From assembly GCA_031258035.1 (NCBI GenBank), contig JAIRNL010000203.1:1-7823 (forward strand): a stretch of 7,823 nt of DNA. The letters are read 5' to 3'. Both the position numbers and the translations under genes were made by a program. The DNA comes from Azoarcus sp. (GTDB lineage Bacteria; Pseudomonadota; Gammaproteobacteria; Burkholderiales; Rhodocyclaceae). Under the pieces are notes generated by a model. That model was not told where the DNA came from. It saw nothing but the letters and a program-made list of their open reading frames with translations, and did not search any database. The first letter of the stretch is position 1. The number at the start of each line of letters is the position of its first letter. Positions 3,233 through 7,823 of this stretch are shown here, in pieces.

Positions 3233-6046
3233 TTATTTTCGCTGCGCGAGACGTTTGCGAATCGCAGCGAACTCCATCCGATCGACCTGTTCGCGCAACC
3301 AGGCGATCAATTCTCTTTCTGTTTCGTAATTGAATTTTTCGAGCGCATCCATGGTTTCTTCCATGGCGTCGATCCTGAATCCTTCGGCGGCGGTCGCCAT
3401 TTGAGCCAGCAGGGTTTCGTCGGGCGCGGGGCGGCGCGGTTTTTCGTCGGCATCCGGGTTTGCGCCGTCCGGCCAGGCGAGCAGGCGAGCCAGCAAGGCT
3501 TCGGCGGCTTCGATGAAGGCGGGATTGTGCGCAAGCACGAAGTCGAGATTGCCGGCCTTGGCCGCCATCTCCAGGGCTTCGGCCTTTCCGCCGACATCCC
3601 TGGCTTCGATGCTGTAGCTGCTGCCTTTGATGCCATGGACGGTGATCGCATAGTCCGCGAGCGTTTCCGCGTCGACGTCGCGGATCTGTTCGAGAAGGCG
3701 CGCCGTGTTCGTCACATACGACTTTATGACAGAGATGTAAACACTTTCGTCTCCGCCGAAGCGTTCGAGTCCCGTCGCCCAGTCGATTTCCTTGATTTCC
3801 GGCATGTTCGCGGTGGCGCGCGCCGTCGCGCCCGTATCGGCGGTGGAGGGCGCGTTGTCTTGCGGCGCTTCCAGGTCTTGTTCGAGTTCCTTGCGGCGCA
3901 CCCATTGGCGGAGGATGGCATCCATCCTCATCATGTCTATCGGTTTGCTCAGGAATGCCTGGAAGCCGTGTTGCAGGAAGATTTCCTCGTTGCCGATGAT
4001 GGCATTGGCGGTCAGGGCGATGATGGGGATGTTCCTGGCGTAGTCGCTGTCGATTTCCTCGCGGATGATGCGCGTGGCCTCCATGCCGTTCATCTCCGGC
4101 ATCATGTGATCCATGAAGATGGCGTCGTACCTGACTTCGGCCGCGCGCACGAGCTCGACCGCCTCGATGCCGCTGCCGACGCAGTCGATCTGCATTCCAT
4201 AAGGCTTCATGATGCCCTTGGCGACATCGAGGTTGGTCTGCACATCATCCACCACGAGTATCCTGGCATAAGGCATTTGTACCCGCGCCAGATCCTTGCC
4301 GCGAATGCGCTTGCTCTCGGAGTAGCGGAAGCCGCGCAGCGCCTCGGCCACCACCGGCCCGATCGGCGTTTCGGTGACGAGTCTCTGGCGGATGCGCACC
4401 TTGAATGTGCTGCCCTTGCCGTAGATGCTCTCGACCGTGATCGAGCCGTCCATCGCTTCCACCAGGCGTCGGGTGATGGAAAGTCCCAGCCCCGTGCCTT
4501 CGATCATGCGGTTGCTGCGGGTGTCGACCTGGTGGTAGTCGGCGAAGAGCTTGTCGATGTCTTCCTGGCGGATGCCGATTCCGGTGTCCGTGATGCTGCT
4601 CGTCAGCCAGATGTCGCTGCCGTCCCGCTCCCAGCCGATCGTCCAGTCGATGCTGCCTTCGCGCGTGTATTTGCAGGCGTTGCTCAAGAGGTTGTTGAAG
4701 ATCTGCTTGACGCGCAATTCGTCGCCATTGAGCCTGCTCGGCATCGTCTCATCGACCGAGAGCCGGAAGGCGATGGGTTTGTCCGTGATCCGCAGTACGT
4801 TCAGGGTGCGCGTATCGTTGATCGTGCTCGGTACGTCGTAATCCACCGGGATGAGTTCGAATTTCCCCGATTCGATCTTGGCGATGTCGAGCAGGTCGTT
4901 GACGATGCCAAGCAGCGTCACGCCGGAGTTGTGGATTTTCTCCAGGCTGTCCTCGATTTCTTCCGGCAGCTTGCCGCCGTTCAGGGCCAGTTCGCTCAGG
5001 CCGATGATGGCGTTGAGCGGCGTGCGCATTTCGTGGCTGGTATTGGCGAGGAAAGTGCTTTTCGCCGCCGAGGCGTTTTCGGCGATGAGGGTCATTTCCC
5101 GCAGGGATTCAAAAGGCTTGGCGATGACGCCCGCGGCGAAAAACGCCACGACCACGCTGATGCCGAAGATGATGACGCCCGAGATCAGCAGTACTTTCGT
5201 GGTCTGGCCGACGGAAGTCGCCGATACCGGCGCGCTGACGCCCACTGACCAGCCATTCGAGCCGACGATGGGCCGGTAGGCGCAGATCCATTTTTCGCCG
5301 TCGTAGCTGTAATACCCTATCCCGGATTTCCCCTGGATCATGCGCGGGAAGAGGCCATCCTTGTCGTCATACAGGTGCGCGTTCTTCGCCATTTCGACGA
5401 GGTTGTCGCGTTCCCGTACCGACTTGGGACGCGAGTTGGCGACGAGGATGCCCGTCTGGTCGAGGATGAAGACGCTGCCGCTGCCGAGAATCCTGAATTC
5501 GGTCACCAGGTCGCTGATGATGAGTCCCGGCAGGGTGGAAATCAGGAGATATTGGCCTACCGGCGCGTACACCCGGATGACCAGGCCGTCGTCCTCGGCG
5601 ATTTCCGTCGATGAAATGACGAATTCTCCGCGATAGGCGCGTTGAGCCAGTTCGTTGTGGGTATATGAGGCATCCGGCACGATCTCGCCATGCGCCGCGA
5701 CGAGGTTGTGCTCGGCGTCGAAGAGCGCCATCGAAACGTATTGGTAATGCTGTACTTCGTTTTCCAGCAGCTTGACGGCCTTCGCGGGCGCGATGACACC
5801 CTCTTTCGCAAGGTCGCGCAGGCGGTTGCTTGCGTCACTGGCTTCGCTCTTCAGTAGCTCCAGCCGTTCCGAGGCGAGCTTGCTGGCGATGTCGCCAAGC
5901 ATTTTCATGTCGTCCTCGACGATCGTTTTCATGCCGTCCCGGATGGAGAAGAGCCCCGTGCCCAGGCTCAGCGCCGTGACCGTCGTGGCGATGGCGACGA
6001 TGGTAAGCAGCGCCTTGGCCCTGATCTTCAAAGTGGCAGACCTCAT
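3233..6046 (-). CDS. Membrane hybrid histidine kinase with receiver and HPt domains
   Basis: This 937-residue inner-membrane sensor kinase has, in order: TM1 (about 11-31); a large periplasmic region (about 35-280) resembling a double Cache sensor, with VSMALFDAEHNLVAAHG, SVFILDQTGILVANS and a final GWSVGVSAP strand; TM2 (about 284-306); a short linker with no recognisable HAMP domain; HisKA with H338 in TSHEMRTPLNAIIGLSEL; an ATPase domain with N456 (NNLLSNACKYT), DTGIGI (487-492) and GTGLGL (517-522); a receiver with D600, D601, D646, T679 and K701; and an HPt domain with H804 in VHGIKGSS. About 80 residues follow the HPt, including a charged helical tail (about 895-937). All residues for an H-D-H relay are present; the final aspartate is probably D58 of the next gene's product. 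Cache regions bind small molecules such as amino acids, but the ligand is unknown. The ATG at 6046 has a modest GGGA five bases upstream, and TM1 follows as expected. Confidence 0.95.
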   Translation of the reverse strand: MRSATLKIRAKALLTIVAIATTVTALSLGTGLFSIRDGMKTIVEDDMKMLGDIASKLASERLELLKSEASDASNRLRDLAKEGVIAPAKAVKLLENEVQHYQYVSMALFDAEHNLVAAHGEIVPDASYTHNELAQRAYRGEFVISSTEIAEDDGLVIRVYAPVGQYLLISTLPGLIISDLVTEFRILGSGSVFILDQTGILVANSRPKSVRERDNLVEMAKNAHLYDDKDGLFPRMIQGKSGIGYYSYDGEKWICAYRPIVGSNGWSVGVSAPVSATSVGQTTKVLLISGVIIFGISVVVAFFAAGVIAKPFESLREMTLIAENASAAKSTFLANTSHEMRTPLNAIIGLSELALNGGKLPEEIEDSLEKIHNSGVTLLGIVNDLLDIAKIESGKFELIPVDYDVPSTINDTRTLNVLRITDKPIAFRLSVDETMPSRLNGDELRVKQIFNNLLSNACKYTREGSIDWTIGWERDGSDIWLTSSITDTGIGIRQEDIDKLFADYHQVDTRSNRMIEGTGLGLSITRRLVEAMDGSITVESIYGKGSTFKVRIRQRLVTETPIGPVVAEALRGFRYSESKRIRGKDLARVQMPYARILVVDDVQTNLDVAKGIMKPYGMQIDCVGSGIEAVELVRAAEVRYDAIFMDHMMPEMNGMEATRIIREEIDSDYARNIPIIALTANAIIGNEEIFLQHGFQAFLSKPIDMMRMDAILRQWVRRKELEQDLEAPQDNAPSTADTGATARATANMPEIKEIDWATGLERFGGDESVYISVIKSYVTNTARLLEQIRDVDAETLADYAITVHGIKGSSYSIEARDVGGKAEALEMAAKAGNLDFVLAHNPAFIEAAEALLARLLAWPDGANPDADEKPRRPAPDETLLAQMATAAEGFRIDAMEETMDALEKFNYETERELIAWLREQVDRMEFAAIRKRLAQRK

Positions 6047-6143
6047 GATCGTCCCGCCGCCGGGAGTGAACTTCGCTTTTCATGCTGTGCGCACAGCGGT
6101 CGTGGCAGGCAGGCGACAGATGTGCTCTACCAGGGCCTCTGTT

Positions 6144-6172
6144 TTTCAATCACGGCAATTGTTGAATGTCAA
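6144..6172 (-). promoter_or_regulatory. Candidate sigma-70 promoter of the kinase operon
   Basis: On the minus strand a perfect -35 box TTGACA (6172-6167) is followed after 17 bases by TTGAAA (6149-6144), which matches the -10 consensus at only three of six positions. It lies in an unusually AT-rich patch about 100 bases before the kinase ATG. Transcription would start near 6137. The -35 and the spacing are strong, the -10 weak, which would fit a promoter needing an activator. Confidence 0.5.
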
Positions 6173-6174
6173 TT
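6157..6174. promoter_or_regulatory. Small inverted repeat over the -35 box, possible operator
   Basis: AATTG (6157-6161) and CAATT (6170-6174) form 5-bp inverted arms with an 8-base spacer, overlapping the proposed -35 box. The position suits a regulator site, but arms this short in AT-rich DNA could be chance. Confidence 0.25.
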
Positions 6175-6365
6175 AGTGAAATTACGTTCGTCCGGGGGCA
6201 TTCTTTACGAATGACGGGCGGTGTTGTCGTGATGTGTGGCACGAGGGGGGCATGGGACGGGGGAGATGCTGGAGCTGGTGCCAGATTTCGCACGGGCGGG
6301 CGAAACCGCGCTTCCATGCGGCATGTGAAGCCGTGCGCGCCGCCGTGTTCCACGAGCGGGCGTGA

Positions 6366-6403
6366 AAACGAAAGGACAAGGCGCCTGGGGGCGCCTTGTC
6401 CTT
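6366..6403 (-). terminator. Strong intrinsic terminator downstream of the TolC-family gene
   Basis: A perfect 14-bp stem (6372-6385 with 6390-6403, arm AAGGACAAGGCGCC) encloses a 4-base loop. Read on the minus strand it begins 44 bases after the TAA at 6448-6450 and is followed by a T-rich stretch (TCGTTTTC). On the plus strand it is followed by GCATGTTTTT, so it could work in both directions. It separates the TolC-family transcript from the kinase operon. Confidence 0.88.
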
Positions 6404-6447
6404 GCATGTTTTTCCTTCGTGGCCCGCCTGCCGCGCGCGGCGGTTTG

Positions 6448-7823
6448 TTACGGCATGTACAGGGAACCCAGGGTCGTGGAGCCTTGCGCCTGCGCCGTGT
6501 CCAGCAGCGTGTTGATGGCGCGCACATCGTTTTCGCCCAGGGTGCCGACGGCGGCTTTCAGCCGCAACTGGGCAAGCATCGTGTCATAGCGGGCGCGGGA
6601 GAGCTGCTGCAAGGTGTCGGCAAGCTGGCTCTGGGCATTGAGCACGTCGATGTTGATCCGCACGCCGACCTTGTAGCCCAGGCGGTTGGATTCGAGCGCC
6701 GAGGCCGAGGATACCTGCGCCGCTTCCAGGGCGCGCACCTGGGCCATGCCGCTGGTGACGCCGAGATAAGCTTCGCGCGCCGCCAGTGCCGCGGCGCGGC
6801 GGGCTTCTTCGAGGTCGGCGTCGGCCTTGATCCTCAGCGCCGCCGCCTCGCGCGCGCGCGACGAAACGGCGCCGCCCTGGTAGAGCGGGATGTCGAGTTG
6901 CAGGCCCACGGTGCGATTGTCGCTGCGTTCGATCGACATGGAAGGGTTGTTGTTGCGGCCATAGCTCGCCACCAGATCCAGGGTGGGCAGATGTCCGGCG
7001 CGCTCGCGCGCGAGGGTGCGCACCGCGATTTCGCGGATCAGGGTCTGTGCCTGCACGCCGAGGTCGGCTTTTTCGGCTGCATCGACCCAGGCGGAAATGT
7101 CGTTCGGCTCGGGGGGGGGAAGCGCGACGCCGGGCTTGAGTCCAGCCAGCTCTTCGGGCGTGTGCCCGATGATGCGGGCGAGCGCCTCGCGCGCCACGTC
7201 GAGCGTGTTGCGGGCGGAAATTTCCTGGGCCGAGGCCAGATCGAAGCGCGACTGGGCTTCGTGTACGTCGGTGATCGTTACCGTGCCCACCTGGAAGCTG
7301 GCGCGCGCCAGTTCGAGTTGTTCGCCCGCCGCGGCGCGCAGTTGCACGATGGCGCTGAGGGCGTCCCGTGCATTGAGCACGTCGAAATACGCTTGCGCCG
7401 CGCGCAGGATCAGCGCCTGCGTGTCCTGGATGAAAACGCTTTCGGCCAGTTCCGTCCGCAGGGCGCTTTCCCGGTATTGGTGCCAGTTCTGGGGGCGGAA
7501 AAGCGGTGCGCTGAGTTGCAGCGCGTAGCTGTTGCCGCTGTAGCGCTTGTCGGCCTCGTTGCCGGATGTGTCGCGGGTGTCGTCGTCGTTCCTGTTCGCG
7601 GCCGCGGTCGCGTTCACGGATGGCAGTAGGACGCTGCGGCCCTGCACGACTTTTTCCTGGTCGGCATCGTGTTGCGCGCGCGCCGCGGCATAGCGGGCGT
7701 CGTTGGCGAGGGCGTCGAAATAAATCTGGAGCAGGTCGGCCGCGGTGGCTGTTTCCGCCGTCAGCATGACCGCGGCGAACAGCCCGAGGCGGCCGAGGAA
7801 ACGGTGGCAAGAACGGCGGGAAT
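6448..7823 (-). CDS. TolC-family outer-membrane efflux protein (5' end outside window)
   Basis: The frame is open from the window edge to TAA at 6448-6450, giving 457 visible residues. A signal-peptide core (RFLGRLGLFAAVMLTAETATA, likely cleaved before ADLLQIYFDAL) sits at the visible N-terminus. The ATG at 7767 is inside this signal peptide, and no ATG, GTG or TTG lies between it and the window edge, so the real start is just outside. The mature protein has the two repeated OEP halves of TolC: the first with LPSVNATAAA, LSAPLFRP and FQVGTVTITDVHEAQSRFDL, the second with LPTLDLVASYG, LDIPLYQGG and YKVGVRINIDVLNAQSQLAD. Long A-, R- and E-rich heptad-like stretches would form the periplasmic coiled-coil tunnel. 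Such trimers form the outer-membrane duct for type I secretion or RND/MFS efflux; the inner-membrane partner is not in the window. It ends before a strong terminator, so it is probably not part of the signalling operon. Confidence 0.94.
   Translation of the reverse strand, partial: SRRSCHRFLGRLGLFAAVMLTAETATAADLLQIYFDALANDARYAAARAQHDADQEKVVQGRSVLLPSVNATAAANRNDDDTRDTSGNEADKRYSGNSYALQLSAPLFRPQNWHQYRESALRTELAESVFIQDTQALILRAAQAYFDVLNARDALSAIVQLRAAAGEQLELARASFQVGTVTITDVHEAQSRFDLASAQEISARNTLDVAREALARIIGHTPEELAGLKPGVALPPPEPNDISAWVDAAEKADLGVQAQTLIREIAVRTLARERAGHLPTLDLVASYGRNNNPSMSIERSDNRTVGLQLDIPLYQGGAVSSRAREAAALRIKADADLEEARRAAALAAREAYLGVTSGMAQVRALEAAQVSSASALESNRLGYKVGVRINIDVLNAQSQLADTLQQLSRARYDTMLAQLRLKAAVGTLGENDVRAINTLLDTAQAQGSTTLGSLYMP

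Larger units (their letters stand above)
6047..6447. other. Intergenic region: operon promoter and upstream gene terminator
   Basis: This 401-base gap lies between the TolC-family gene and the kinase operon, both on the minus strand. I can support a likely promoter (6144-6172) with a short inverted repeat over its -35 box, and a strong hairpin terminator (6366-6403). From about 6175 to 6365 I see no further gene or RNA; open frames there are short or shadows and lack domain-like sequence. Positions 6047-6143 would be the operon leader of about 90 bases; no riboswitch family was recognised in it. Confidence 0.7.

Noticed and set aside
3080..5248. Long plus-strand open frame of 722 codons opposite the kinase gene
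   Set aside because: It is antisense to a hybrid kinase whose every motif is intact. The long open antisense frame comes from high GC and codon bias, and its translation shows no domain pattern or ribosome binding site.
6166..7629. Long plus-strand open frame of 487 codons opposite the TolC-family gene
   Set aside because: It is antisense to a well-supported TolC-family protein, its product is low complexity (rich in G, A, R and V), and it would cross the terminator hairpin.
7765..7767. ATG at 7767 as the start of the TolC-family gene
   Set aside because: Using it would remove the basic and hydrophobic parts of a signal peptide clearly encoded just upstream in the same frame, so the start must lie beyond the window.

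Overview
The window looks like chromosomal DNA of a GC-rich Gram-negative bacterium. A TolC-family outer-membrane protein and periplasmic proteins with signal peptides imply two membranes. The style of the TolC protein, the GltI-like binding protein and the dispersed repeats suggests a betaproteobacterium; this is recall of family resemblance, not a search result.

Layout. Positions 1-171 carry the 3' end of an unrecognised plus-strand gene. Positions 172-1098 have no intact gene but are rich in repeats. They hold two 134-bp copies of a composite repeat (a long palindrome followed by two 36-bp units), a minus-strand remnant resembling an HU-type DNA-binding protein, and ten tandem copies of a 22-bp unit. 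Positions 1099-6046 hold a compact three-gene minus-strand operon. Read 5' to 3' it encodes a membrane hybrid histidine kinase with receiver and HPt domains, a receiver-HD-GYP protein, and a GltI-like periplasmic amino-acid-binding protein. Positions 6047-6447 hold the likely operon promoter and a strong hairpin terminator for the next gene. Positions 6448-7823 carry a minus-strand TolC-family outer-membrane efflux gene whose 5' end lies outside the window.

How the genes may work together. The kinase has a periplasmic sensor region and every catalytic and phosphotransfer residue of a phosphorelay (H338, D646, H804). The next gene has the matching output form: a receiver with D58 joined to an HD-GYP domain, a type known to degrade cyclic di-GMP. 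The last gene overlaps the HD-GYP gene by 4 bases and encodes a glutamate/aspartate-type binding protein with no transporter permease or ATPase beside it. The simplest inference is a signalling cassette in which the binding protein presents an acidic amino acid or similar ligand to the kinase, which then controls cyclic di-GMP breakdown. The individual families are known. The ligand, and the idea that the binding protein acts as a co-sensor, are inference.
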